A stretch of DNA of 64,000 bases from Paramecium tetraurelia (lineage: Eukaryota; Ciliophora; Oligohymenophorea; Peniculida; Parameciidae), in the NCBI RefSeq assembly GCF_000165425.1, contig NW_001798987.1:186001-250000 (forward strand), read 5' to 3'. Shown here piece by piece: positions 42,629-53,552 of the stretch. Each line of letters opens with the position of its first letter. Position 1 is the first letter of the stretch. The notes under the pieces are model-generated. The model saw only the letters and a program-made list of their open reading frames with translations, made no database searches and was not told the origin of the DNA. Made by a program: the position numbers and the translations under genes.

Positions 42629-43096
42629 ATGTATCTTGAGTTATTTCAGATCGATGGTATTTATGTTTACTTTATATTGTTTATAGAGCTGTTATGTTAC
42701 TCAATTTTTATGATGTACTGTCTTGGGATTGCAATTAAACAAAAAGATCAGGATTTTATGACTTTATTCAAATACTATTAGTTTTATGACGCAACTTATT
42801 AATCTCAACTATATTATTATTAAAATTTGAGTTTTAATCTTTTGATGGAGAATTTGACCGAATCTGTTTTATGTTTGAAGATGAGATGGTTTTAGTAAAT
42901 TTCACTATTTTTATGTTATCCTAAGGGCCCAAAAATATGTAATTTGGGAGTTGAATAGTAATGTAAGAGGTTTTTTGAGGAGATCTCAATGGTGCATTTC
43001 TTGTTGTATGTGCATTAGTCGTCAATCTTACTAATTACATTTAATAATATATTTTATAATAGACTGATTATTCTATTCATCTTCTCTTCTAAGTGA
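42629..43096 (+). CDS. Unidentified 155-aa ORF with hydrophobic N-terminus
   Basis: An uninterrupted code-6 frame that is open back to about 42,565, with the first ATG at 42,629. The product has a hydrophobic stretch near residues 8-30 (VYFILFIELLCYSIFMMY), then a segment rich in Tyr, Gln and Leu, six scattered Cys and a second hydrophobic C-terminal end. No family was recognised. It ends 33 bp before the stop of the convergent gamma-SNAP-like gene. A possible 23-nt intron near the start could extend it upstream. It could be a fragment or a chance ORF. Confidence 0.3.
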
Positions 43097-43129
43097 ATGA
43101 AATTATATATTTTGATTTAATAATCATAA

Positions 43130-44185
43130 TCAAAGGATTTTTTTTGCCAATTCCTGTTCATAGTCTACTTCTTCTTGTCCTTACTCAAGTTCTTGCTGTT
43201 AAATATTTTATTTTTGATGAATGTTGATCACTCTAACCTTAACCTTTCTTAGGGCTCGTACAATCTAGTTGATTAAGTTCTATATTTACATTTGGAGGAT
43301 ATATAGATGTCACGCAGGATTTCGTAATTGCCTCATTAAATTAATTCTAATCCCCTTTTTCATAGGAATTCAACACCTAATCGACTACTCGAAACTCTGA
43401 GGATTTATGGAAATTGTACACTCTATATATTATTAATACTCCAATCATACTAAATTATTAATTGCTCTAATTCCTGATTGGCTCTAATGATCTCATCTTG
43501 CAAGATGTACATTATAATAACAATCAAAGCATATTGACTGAGTGGGTATTTCATATGTTCTTCTCTAAACTTCGTAATCTCCTTCATATATAAATCAGCC
43601 ACTTTGTGGTATTGTTGAGTCTCAATCAAAATCTCCACATAAGAGCTGATGATGTCAGTTCTGGTGGATGGAGCCTATTGATCTTCCGCTTCAGCCAAGG
43701 CTTCCAAAATTACCTTCTCTGCCATTTCATATTGTTGTCTTTTGATTAAATACCTGAAGAAAAGCTATCAATTTTACTTGGCCACTCTATTCAGCACTTA
43801 GATTGATTTCATTCCTGAATCTGAAACCTTGAAATAAATTCCAGCTTTCTATGTCCATTCTATAAGTTCTTTGTAATCATTGCTTGAATTATCAATAAGA
43901 GAATTAAGAAGGGCTTCATAGTTTCTACCCACTGCCCAAGTATCATTTAATTTCTCATTGCATTCAATGGCTAACTTCAGTGCTTCCTTTTCCTTCTAAG
44001 AATTCTTGCATTCCTTATACAATTTAGCTGCCTCTTCAAATTACATAGCACCCAAATTATAATCCTTTTTCCACTAAAACACACCAGTTGTTAAACTAAA
44101 ATAATCTATGTTATGAGACATACGCTTCTTTGCCTTTCTTAAACTTCTTATCAGCCTCCTTCTCTTAATTATTGTCTTATTTCAT
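43130..44185 (-). CDS. Gamma-SNAP-like vesicle fusion factor (Sec17 family)
   Basis: A 317-aa protein after removal of four introns (44096-44123, 43754-43777, 43397-43421, 43265-43289); the exons total exactly 318 codons. Gamma-SNAP is usually about 312 aa. The start MKQDNNQEKEADKKF is followed by the family's helical-repeat pattern: WKKDYNLGAMQFEEAAKLYK, then NYEALLNSLID, WTQKAGIYFK, QQYEMAEKVILEALAEAE and, near the end, VVDQVLNSYEKGDQNQFNEA with ...NIVRALRKVKV. SNAPs are soluble TPR-like adaptors that recruit the NSF ATPase to SNARE complexes for disassembly after membrane fusion. The Gln/Glu-rich tail ends AKKIL. One intron has a GTG donor, unlike the usual GTA. The assignment to gamma over alpha/beta SNAP rests on overall pattern. 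Confidence 0.85.
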
Positions 44186-44673
44186 TAATTGTAAAAATAA
44201 TTATCAATTCTGCATAAAACAAATTTATTGATCAATCATTCCTCATTCTTTTTCTCATAACTACTGATAGAAAGGTTAAATTTCTCTGAAAACATGATAC
44301 AATTTTGACAACAAATAAAATACTCTGCTTAGTTTTCGGGTTTAATTTGATATTATATCATCATATCAACTGATGGAGAATTTAGAGAGAGAAGGTTTCA
44401 ATACATTGAATACATCTAAAAAAGAATAATAGTGTTAAATAGGAGTTGAAAGAAAATTATTATTAATAAGGGATTACTTAAAAAATATAATATAGTTTTC
44501 TATTTATAGGAAGGAAGATATTCATTCAGTTGAATAGACAATACTTATTGTAATTATTTAAATTAAATGGGTTAGATAGAGATAGTAATGTGCAGAATAT
44601 TAATATTATAATAAAGAAGATATATATATGTATTAACAATTTTGGGAAATAATAAATTCTCATTGTAAATAAA
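44186..44673. other. Intergenic, divergent promoter region
   Basis: AT-rich DNA between the divergently transcribed gamma-SNAP-like and cytochrome genes. It should contain both promoters. No specific element was recognised. Confidence 0.4.
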
Positions 44674-45186
44674 ATGAGATCAAGAAAGTTGTATGATGGA
44701 GATGTTGGATATGAATTACGAGGCTAGTCTAGTTAAAAATTCAGAAGAAAGGGTCAAGTGAAAAAGCAGAATGAAATTGAAATAGAGATTCCTAATGGGG
44801 ATTTAACTAAAGGTCGAATATTCTTTAATCACAATTGTGCCGGTTGTCATGATTTGTATATACTCTTTCATTAATAAAGAGACTAAGATTTGTATTTAGG
44901 ACCATCGTTGAGAACAGTTTATTTAAGAAGAAATGGATCTAAGAAGTTTTCAAATTATGGTAAAGACTTGACAGCCTATAAATTCTATTGGACTAGAAAA
45001 AAGCTTTGGGAATTCCTAGAGAATCCTGAAAAAATGTTTCCTGACACAAACATGTAGTTAGATGGAGTATTATTTGAATATAATTTATAGGTTAAAGATC
45101 CCTTTATGCTGGCTAGTGTTATAGATTATCTATAATATTTAAGAGTGTTTACATGCGATATAAGAGGATTAAAATAAATAATCTGA
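44674..45186 (+). CDS. Divergent c-type cytochrome
   Basis: A 170-aa frame with a class I cytochrome c pattern: GDLTKGRIFFNHNCAGCHDL near residues 45-65 contains the haem-attachment CxxCH, LGPSLRTVY matches the 'GPxL' turn, KLWEFLENPEKMFPDTNM near residues 115-132 supplies the probable axial Met, and MLASVIDYLQYL is the C-terminal helix. It is longer than mitochondrial cytochrome c (~105 aa), with a basic N-terminal extension of ~40 residues that could be a targeting segment. A 24-nt GTA...AAG segment after CHDL would be removable without changing frame; without it the protein has 162 aa and the loop is closer to normal length. It probably carries electrons in the mitochondrial intermembrane space, or is part of a ciliate respiratory complex. 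Confidence 0.8.
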
Positions 45187-45193
45187 ATATTGT

Positions 45194-45711
45194 ATGAATA
45201 ATAATAATAATCATATAATTAAAATAAATGTATAAGTAAGAGGGTTGTTTTTTAGTGGGGTAGAATTATCTAAGAAAGTGAATATGTATTCATTCCTAAA
45301 TTATTGAACGAATTGAACATGTATTTGCAACTAATAGATAATAATAATTCAAGATAATAACTAGTTTAAGAATAAAACAACGCCAGACAGAGACGATAAG
45401 ATATATCTAAATTGAAATAGGAGAGTTTGATGATTGAATATGATACAAAGCTATAATTGATACTCATTATTTTGGAAATGGGGTTTTTTAAAATTTTCGA
45501 TGAACTTTCTACAACAAAGGTGTTTAGAACCAAACCTTTATTTATGGGCTTTATTAAAGAGACTGAGATTATCGTTATTTATGAAACCGAGTAGACACAT
45601 CATTTTTTTTAATGGATTAACACAATCTTTATAATTCCTTTTTGTCCTTTAATTGCTAATCTCTAATGTCTATGTGATAGTTCTCTCTTTAATCAATATG
45701 CAATTAAATGA
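45194..45711 (+). CDS. Unidentified 163-aa protein
   Basis: Reading from the ATG at 45,194 with one intron (45230-45255), the exons total exactly 164 codons ending at TGA. The product begins with an Asn run, has a central Gln/Arg-rich, probably helical region (SRQQLVQEQNNARQRRQD), then KLQLILIILEMGFFKIFDEL, and ends with the hydrophobic WINTIFIIPFCPLIANLQCL. The intron is needed to avoid a TGA, which supports a real gene. It starts only 7 bases after the stop of the cytochrome gene on the same strand, too close for an ordinary promoter, so the true start may be different or the two could share a transcript. No family was recognised. Confidence 0.55.
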
Positions 45712-45840
45712 AAGACTTAAAAATACTCTCTTCCTCGTTTCTTTCCTTCACTCTGGCTAATTTGGATTTGGAGAGGATGTGCAATTATTTTTTTTGAATT
45801 TATTTGCTCATTTTTATTAGTATTTTAATATTATAAATAA

Positions 45841-46455
45841 ATGAGAACTTTTGTTGACTTTATGGAAAAATATAAAGTTGTTTGTTCTAATGTCATACTC
45901 GAAAACACTCTAACAAGTGGAACATTATATTTGGGAGACTTTTACGCAGCTTTGGATAAGAAATGGTAATAGAAACATCAACTCGTTGCAGTATTGACTG
46001 TTGCTAAAGACTTGAATATTGAACCAGCATAAGGAATAGCACATAAGGTTATTGATGCCATCGATGATCCATCTTATGATTTATCATAGCATTTTGATGA
46101 ATGTTACGAATTTATGTCGATATGGTTAAAGAGAGGACCAATTTTAGTTCATTGTGCTGCTGGAGTCTCTCGTTCTGCAGCTATAGTAATATATTTTATA
46201 ATGAGATTCTTTAAATGGAGTTATATCAAATCATTTTAGCATGTTAAAGCTAAACGAAGTGTGATCTGTCCAAACGAAGGATTTATAAGATAACTCAAAA
46301 AACATGAAAAGTTGTTAGGTTTAGTAGTGTTTAGAGAAAGCACTTTAGAAGAAGAATAAAAACGCTAGACTTAAACAAAACCATCAAGAGGAGTAATTAG
46401 AGGAAGATCGGTTGTCATAAGAACTCAAAAATAGCCATTGACTAGATTTAAATGA
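45841..46455 (+). CDS. Dual-specificity protein phosphatase
   Basis: An intronless 204-aa protein. The N-terminal part has the DUSP pattern (TLYLGDFYAALDKKW, then VLTVAKDLNIEP). The catalytic loop VHCAAGVSRSAAIVIYFIM near residues 103-121 contains the full HCxxGxxR signature, with nucleophile Cys105 and Arg111, followed by the typical AYL-like helix and the SVICPNEGFIRQL motif (usually 'P-N-x-G-F') near residue 145. The general-acid Asp is probably in IDAIDDPSYDLSQHF. DUSPs remove phosphate from Tyr and Ser/Thr, often on MAP kinases. The basic Gln/Arg-rich tail may aid localisation. It lies 129 bp downstream of the previous gene, same strand. Confidence 0.92.
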
Positions 46456-46885
46456 TATATATATCATTTTACTATTTAAATTAAATACATTAATAAAAAT
46501 ACTAAAGACTTGATGATATAAACAAGTATGATAAAACAATTAATTCAAATACTTAATTTAAGAGATATGAATCTGAAAAGGATATCTTAAACAAAATAGC
46601 TAAAATCAAAAGTATTTCAGAAATAGATAAGGGTATTCAACTATTTTTCTTTAAATTTCAAAGCACAATTAAATATTATCAAATATATATTTTCTATATA
46701 TTTTCATATTTGTAATGAAATAATATTGTCTCCTTTATCGTAAATATTCTATTAGAGTGCTATGAAATGACATTGTTTTTTCAATAAAAGTAATTTTAGC
46801 CAAAAAGGACATCTCTTAATTGGAGAAAATTGAAAACTAGTTTTTATAATTAGCTTATTTATTTTTAATATAATTTAAATTAAAA
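46456..46885. other. Intergenic
   Basis: AT-rich sequence. An 84-codon open frame starting near 46,513 has no recognisable composition and is not called. It should contain the promoter of the following gene. Confidence 0.4.
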
Positions 46886-48601
46886 ATGATTAACGAGAAT
46901 AGGAGATAAGAAATTATGTCTAGATTGAAATAAGAAAGAGAGTAAAGGAAGAAATTGATAGAGGGTGGAAATGTTGAAACTGTCTACATCGATAAATCTT
47001 TAATAGAAACACCAAGCATTGGTGATGAGGAATATTCAGAGACATAATCATAAATTACAGATTAAAGCAAAAATAGTTAATTTAGCAGATAAACACCAGA
47101 TATACTAAAAGTCTAATAGGAGAAATTGTAAATGATGAAACAGAATCTATTCAAAAACAAAGAGACAAAGAAACCCACATATTTTGATAAATTAGCACAA
47201 CCAAAAACTATTGTCTAAGAAGAAAGGGAGAATTAGAAATTAGAATAAGAGAAAAAAATGGTAAACAAATAAATCATTTTAGTTGGCTGAGTTATCATTT
47301 AGACCAGAATTGAGTGATTAAACTAATTTGCTTGCCTAAATTAAATATTCTAAATTTGAAGGAATTCCCATACATGAAAGACTGTAAATGTTAGAATAGG
47401 AAAGATAGGCGCATATTGATGAATTAAAATTGATGATTAATTAATAGGAGGAGGAGCAGCCTTTAAATAAAGCTCCTCGACCTTATTGTGATCAACCTCC
47501 TCTGTATGAAAGATACTAATAAGTTATGCAAGATAAAAAGGCTTTACTTGATTATTTAAAAGCAAAACAACTTAGAGAGGAGGGAGACTTATTCAAACCT
47601 CGAATAAATATATAATCTTAAATTTTAGTTGAAAAAAATAGAGTAGATGGTTTGAATGTAGTTGATAGATTAATACAGGACGGCATACGAAAATAAAACA
47701 TCGTTTATTCGGATGATTTGCCTTATGATTTCCAACCATAAACTAATTAAAAAATTAATGATCAAATAGTCAAAGGAGATTTTAATTAAAGACAAGAAGA
47801 ATTTAACAGGAAGCTACTTGAAAAGAATTTGGAGTTAGAAAGCAAGGCATATTAAGATTATTCATTCAGACCAAAATTAAATAAGTAAAGTGAATTGATA
47901 GCAAATCGCAAGATCTCTTAGGATTCATTATTTGATCGACTCTATAGTGAATACTAGACTAGACAATCATATATTGAAGAAAAAAAGTAAGAAGAAATAA
48001 ACAAATCAAATTTCAACCCAGAATTAAATCCTAAGTCAATGGAAATGGCTGTGGAGAGAACTCTTTAAGATTTGATAAAAAATGAATATGGAGAGTATAG
48101 AAAATAGTTATTAAAAGAAGTTAATTAATTAAATTATTTTATAGAAGTATGATGACTCTGATAAGGAATGTTCATTCTACCCAAGTGTTTCGACATCCAT
48201 GAGATATTCATAAATGCATTCCTAATATAGTTTTGATGATTGTCACGAAAAGATTAAGTAATATCAAACTAACAGAGAATAAAGAAGATCTCAATTAAGA
48301 AAGTATTAATTTAACTAAACTAAGGTAGTAAGAAGATGAGTAATTGAAGTAGTGTACATTTAAACCATAGATAAATAAGAAAGTAATAGATAATACCAAA
48401 CAAATTGAAGTTTATGGTTTAGAATCCTTTATGCATAAAGTGGATATGACTAATAAGATGAAAGACCAATAATAATTAGTTGAACAAAAGCTTTTCAAAA
48501 AACATGAATAATACGATTATAACAGACATCAAGAAAGAACGAATTGTCAACCATTTAAACTATCTAGTAATTAAACTAGTAAAAATTCATATAAAAAATG
48601 A
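46886..48601 (+). CDS. Coiled-coil protein with repeated F-x-P-x-[LI]-[NS] motifs
   Basis: A 546-aa hydrophilic protein; three introns (47261-47282, 48120-48144, 48325-48352) leave exactly 547 codons. At least six copies of a short motif recur at uneven spacing between long charged helices: SFRPELS, LFKPRIN, SFRPKLN, NFNPELN, SFYPSVS and TFKPQIN. The segments between are rich in Glu, Lys, Gln and Arg and look coiled-coil. Motifs of this type occur in ciliate proteins linked to basal bodies, axonemes or cortical cytoskeleton; that link is inference here. There is no signal peptide or membrane segment. The third intron could end at AAG (25 nt) or TAG (28 nt), changing one Gln. Confidence 0.75.
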
Positions 48602-49297
48602 ATAACTACATATTTATAAATTTATTATAAATTCAAATATTCAAAAAGACAGAAATTCCATGTTCTTCATATAAATTATATTTAATTTGCCACCTACTAA
48701 GTTATTTTGTTTACAATTTGCCCATTGAGGTAGCTACGATATCTTTAAATAAATACACAAATCCTGTTCAATTCTGACTATACATATCTTCTAATGTCAT
48801 ATCAATGTTCAGATTATTCCCTTTTTAAAAGCATACATGAATAATTCATTATTTCTCCAACTAACCAAATTAATTTTGTTATGTTTGATTAATCATTTTA
48901 TTTCATAGTATGCATTTATTGATTCGTTTACACATTTACGTGTTTACAGCCCAAAACTCATAACAATCTTAAAGTAACTTAAATAAAAAATTCAGATCAT
49001 CAGTTTATTTAATTTAAGCTTTAATTATATTCAATGGTTGAATTATTTTATTACATTAGATTATAGTAGACAGATGGATTAATAAAAACGATATAAATCT
49101 ATAATACTCATAGATGATTTAATTTTATCTTTTACCTTCCTTTAAAATTTAGATACTTGTTGAAATGATATGTTCAATTTCTAAATAAAAAATATAGTAA
49201 ATTTTATTGATACATATTGAAATATAAATATATATATTAATTTTTTGCTGTCTCAACTAGTATTATAGTTTTAGATAACTAATTTTTATTAATAATA
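48602..49297. other. Intergenic with weak minus-strand relic
   Basis: No intact gene. On the minus strand at about 48,640-48,880 several short open pieces look protein-like (for example SWRNNELFMY and TGFVYLFKDIVATSMGKL) but sit in different frames split by TGA. The SWRNN piece resembles the MORN-like segment at 42.3 kb. This may be a decayed gene. The last ~250 bases before 49,298 are very AT-rich and hold the promoter of the MORN gene. Confidence 0.3.
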
Positions 49298-50405
49298 ATG
49301 GGATAAACATGTAATGGCTGCTAATGGTAGCACCATACCCCAGAATCCATTTAGGAAATCAACATCAAAAAGAAACCAAAGAAAAAAGTCGAAAAGTAAG
49401 ATAAGTCAGAGAAAACTGAGAAATCAGATCATTAACAAGAGCAAAAACAGGTTGAGAAGACAGACCAGAGTATTAAAAAACAAAGAAAAATCTCGTAAGG
49501 AGATGCTGCAATTAAAATTCAAAGAAACTGGAAAAAGCATAAAAAGCAGAAAGAAAAAAAGAAAGAAAAAGCTGGTGCCAATATGAAATAGTAGTATTTT
49601 AAAGAGGAAATAGCAAATGCACAACCCCCACCGGATCCGAATCGGGTAAAGAATCCACCATATAAGTATACAATAATAAAACATAGGTTTTAATCAGGAG
49701 CTATCTATGATGGAGAATGGAAAGATAAAAAAAGAGATGGATTTGGAATTTAACAATGGCCTGATGGTGCCAAATATGAAGGGTAATGGGTTGATAACAA
49801 AGCATGTGGACACGGTAAGTTTTATCACGCTGATGGTGATATTTTCGAAGGAGAATGGAAGGATGATAAAGCTAATGGTTGGGGAGTGTATAAACATTCA
49901 AATGGAGCTACGTACGAAGGTGAATGGAAGGATGATTTGTAACATGGAAGAGGAACGGAGACCTGTAAAATTGCAGTTATCTATGTTAGGGTAGGATAAA
50001 TCAAAATATTGTGGAGATTATATAGATGGGAAGAAGCATGGCAAAGGAAGGTATGATTGGGCTGATGGCTCTTATTATGATGGGGAATGGAAGGACAATA
50101 AAATAAATGGATTTGGAACTTATAAATGGGCAGATGGAAGGGGATATACGGGTGAATGGTTGGACAACAATATGAATGGAAAAGGAGTCTATTAATGGCA
50201 AGATGGTAGGAAGTATGAAGGATCCTACCTTAATGATAAAAAACATGGGTTTGGTATATATTACTGGGCTGATGGTAGAAGATATGAAGGAGGATGGAAG
50301 AATGGTAAATAGCATGGGAATGCTAAATATTACCTTAATGATGGAACAATCAAGGATGGACTTTGGGAAGATGGAAAAAGAATCAAATGGTTAGATGATG
50401 CTTGA
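49298..50405 (+). CDS. MORN-repeat protein with IQ motif and N-myristoylation signal
   Basis: A 360-aa protein with one intron (49965-49989); exactly 361 codons remain. It begins MGQTCNGC, a good N-myristoylation consensus with nearby Cys for palmitoylation. A highly charged segment contains an IQ motif ([14 protein letters not shown]) near residues 69-82, a calmodulin-binding type. From about residue 133 to the end there are nine MORN repeats and a partial tenth (for example [42 protein letters not shown]). MORN arrays act as membrane-associated scaffolds, often binding phospholipids. Together these suggest a calmodulin-responsive scaffold on the inner face of a membrane. Start choice is firm because of the myristoylation context. 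Confidence 0.9.
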
Positions 50406-51051
50406 ATTTATATTTCATTCTCCTTTTTACTTCATAATATTAAAATAAACCATCTTGAATGAAGCTAGTTTTTAACAACATTATAATTTTACAATAAAAT
50501 CATTTTTGAATTGAAACTCAATATAAATTAAATTAATTTTTATAGTGATCAATTATAGGAGTAGAAAGTGAACAGAATTGCCTTCAACTATATTGTTGAG
50601 GTGTAGAAGCCGAAATCAATTTATGATTAAGCGAGCATATCTTATATTAAATATACAAAATTGTTTAATTATATCTTAATCGAAATTGTAAATCTCTATG
50701 AGCAAGCAATTAAGAATTAAAGCTAATTCAGGTTCTAAAATCAAAATTTAGTTTTTCATTAAGTGTGACTTGAGTTATTTTGACCCCTAATTAAAAATAA
50801 GTTCCATTTCTTTAATTAGAACGCGTACCATTTAATCAAGGGTTTCGAAAGGTTTTATGTTATAGTAAATATTGTTGTAAACTATTAACTTTAAAGATTG
50901 AGATCTTCCAGGAATAAAGAACATAAACAAATTTGTCAATGAGTAATCTTTAATGAAAGCCTGATTCATTTAAAGGAGGATAATTTGGATACTAAAGCAA
51001 TTAATAAAAGTATAATAATTAATTTTCGTATTTTTGGATTATAATATTAAA
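50406..51051. other. Mostly intergenic
   Basis: AT-rich sequence. An ATG at 50,698 opens a 67-codon frame (MSKQLRIKANSGSK...) that ends at TGA near 50,901; removing a 32-nt GTA...AAG segment would extend it to about 50,943. No family or Gln-codon pattern makes it convincing, so it is left as a possible small gene inside this region. Confidence 0.3.
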
Positions 51052-52190
51052 ATGCAAAAAAAGAGTAGGTAAATTTGGAAGAGTAAAATAACAATTCAAA
51101 AAGATTTTAGATAATTGTAAATAGTAATATGTAGAATAATTGCATATATTATCGTTGGGGAGTGCATAATAATAATCTTTGAGAGCATCTACTTGGCTAT
51201 AATAACATTTTATGAAGTATGATCTCTCAGTATTTAGTACATTGGATTACTGAGTGTATTGTTTTTATTGATTGTTTTGCTATTACGATATTTGAGGCAT
51301 TTTCGAAGTACTAAAATAGAAATATAAGGACTTTTGATTATAGAATATGATTGTAGTAGTTGCAAGCAATTCATAATTTGTTAATTTTGCCACCATTGTT
51401 AGACGAGTGCTAATCATTATAAACTATTGTAAATGTGTTTGGATTAAGAATAAATCAAGTACGAGCAAAAATATTATAATAAGATTGGTAAAGCGAGGCA
51501 TATTAATATTTCTAATTAAGATTCTATCTTCTGTGGCATTTGAATCCTATACTGCAATTAAAGTTGAAAATTCCATGGAATTCTATACTGTTTATTAAGC
51601 TGCTATAATGGCAGTATTGTTTGTAAATTCGATACTTTTTTTTTTATTGATTTATTTTGGATGGCGAGTCTATGGAGAAATAAGAGAAAAATCAACATTT
51701 ATCTAGACATCTCCGGATGGATTTAGAATGATGGAGTAACTGTCTGCAATCTAGTAATAAGAGAAATCATTAAAGAAAGACGAAATCAAGAACCCAACGC
51801 CTGACTAACCAGAATTGGAAGATAAGGGCTCTATTAATATATCAATAAATGAGAACATGAGTCCAGCTATGTTAAAATTAGTATTTGAATAATTTTATCA
51901 AGAAATCAAGTTTAAGTCCCAGTCCAGGGAAATATAGATCTGGGAAAATACTTGACTTCTTAGAAAAAAAGATTAGTCATGCAAAACACAGTTAAAAGGA
52001 ACTAAGTAATGGGTTCAGTCGTGAATTCAATAAAAAATTCAATACTGATTAATGTACAATAGATTTAATAATAAAAGTATAAATTAGTCTTGACTTCGGA
52101 GATCAAGAAGATGTTTCTTCAGCAAGAAATCCAATTGATGTAGAAATACAGAAACATAACTTTTCCAAAGATGTTAAATTCATTTCTTGA
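51052..52190 (+). CDS. Four-helix membrane protein with Cys cluster, unidentified
   Basis: A 356-aa protein; three introns (51217-51237, 51459-51483, 51881-51902) leave exactly 357 codons. Membrane segments: IIAYIIVGECIIIIFESIYL near residues 30-50, YIGLLSVLFLLIVLLLRYL, then after a loop ILIFLIKILSSVAF, and AAIMAVLFVNSILFFLLIYF. The loop between helices 2 and 3 holds a Cys/His cluster (CSSCKQFIICQFCHHC) that could bind zinc; it lacks a DHHC tetrad, so a palmitoyltransferase is not supported. The second half is soluble, Ser/Lys/Glu-rich and probably cytoplasmic. No family was recognised. Confidence 0.7.
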
Positions 52191-52590
52191 AAAACTTTGT
52201 CTTTCATTCTAACTATTATATTAATCTTTATATTTTATCAATTATCAAGCATCGATCTCCATCAGTTTGATAATAATATGTGATCAATGATTTCTAAGTC
52301 TGTAGTCTTAACTTACATATATACTAGCTATTATAATGAAAATATACAAATACAAAACAGGATCTCTGATTCTAACTGGATTTCAGTCAGTAATAATAAT
52401 TGTAAATGTTAGACAATGTAAATCTTAAGAATGATATAGATAAGATATAAATATGAAAGTTGTTAATTACATAAATAAACAAAAATTCTTAATGGGTTAT
52501 AAATGCACAAGTATTTTGATGATTAGATTGAATGCATTTATAATTATACTAATAATTATAAAATGATAAATTATTATATATAGTTAAATT
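52191..52590. other. Intergenic
   Basis: AT-rich DNA with no supported gene or element on either strand. It contains the promoter of the following gene. Confidence 0.4.
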
Positions 52591-53368
52591 ATGACAGAAT
52601 TGATTGATAAATTTAGAGTGCCTTTTTTAACATCTCTTGCCAATTATAAATTGAGACAATCAAATGATATCTGGATAAATTTTAGAAAGTTGCTACAACT
52701 ATTTGAAGGATGCGAACCTTGGATTGTCAATGTCAATGTATTTGTCTATTATCTAATGCTTTTAGAAATGGAATCAATATAAAGTATGGTCTCTATTAGA
52801 AAAACCATAAAAGTTAATTAGATTAGTTCAAAATTTTAGAGTCAACATTTAAAAGATGCATCCTAAAAATATAGAAATTGCAATAGACAATTTATGCTCA
52901 GGGGATAATCAATATTCATAATATTTGGCTGCTCTTGTTTAATACATTATTGAAAAATACGAGATCCTAATTAATGAAGAATAAATCGCTAATTATCTTG
53001 ATGATTCAGATCTTATTGAATCCAGAATGAAAACACAAGAAAGTGGACTTGACTTCTAGGAATAACCATCAATGGATCTCTCTTGTAGTAATAGCAAGCC
53101 TAATTCTGCAATGAGAAAAAGCAGTTGCACTCAAAGATCAAATACAACTGAATCTCGGAATAATTGGAATTAAACCAAAAATACCATTGAAAATCTCTAG
53201 AAACACAAATTGCATTTATAATAATAAATTGAGTAATAAAAAGAAATTCTAAGGGAACTTCAATATTAGCATAATAAGACGACATAATAGATTTAAAAGC
53301 TAAGTTCAAATTCTAAAATAGATAAAATCCTAAATAACTTCAACAAATCAAGAAGATTTGTCTCTTGA
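52591..53368 (+). CDS. Unidentified coiled-coil protein
   Basis: A 249-aa product with one intron (52738-52765), whose removal is required to avoid TGA and leaves exactly 250 codons. It starts MTELIDKFRVPFLTSLANYK. The first ~120 residues look globular and helical (NKWNQYKVWSLLEKPQKLIR), the middle is Ser/Asn-rich, and the C-terminal part is a clear heptad coiled coil (ENLQKHKLHLQQQIEQQ then KEILRELQYQHNK). Another frame after about 53,300 also reads well (NQEDLSLDTPRRYDPELLFE), so the true C-terminus may differ through a missed intron or a base error. No family was recognised. Confidence 0.6.
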
Positions 53369-53552
53369 TACACCTAGAAGGTATGATCCAGAATTATTAT
53401 TTGAGTCAAAAAAATCATAAATTATAACAATTTCTCTTTAAAATGTATGTTATTATAAATAAATTATTCTTAATATTTTGAATTACTAATCAAATTATAA
53501 AACACATCTACTCTTTAATTAAAATTCAACTTAATTGATTTAACCAAAAAAA

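Noticed and set aside
46513-46770. 84-codon code-6 ORF upstream of the F-x-P protein
   Set aside because: With one stop codon, random open frames of this length are common in AT-rich DNA; no domain or composition supports it.
49424-50315. Three minus-strand ORFs (86, 67 and 104 aa) opposite the MORN gene
   Set aside because: Low-complexity Phe/Ile-rich antisense images of the purine-rich MORN repeats; the plus-strand MORN frame explains the region.
51300-51420. DHHC palmitoyltransferase suggested by CHHC in the four-helix membrane protein
   Set aside because: The catalytic DHHC tetrad and flanking Cys-rich-domain spacing are absent; only a Cys/His cluster is present.
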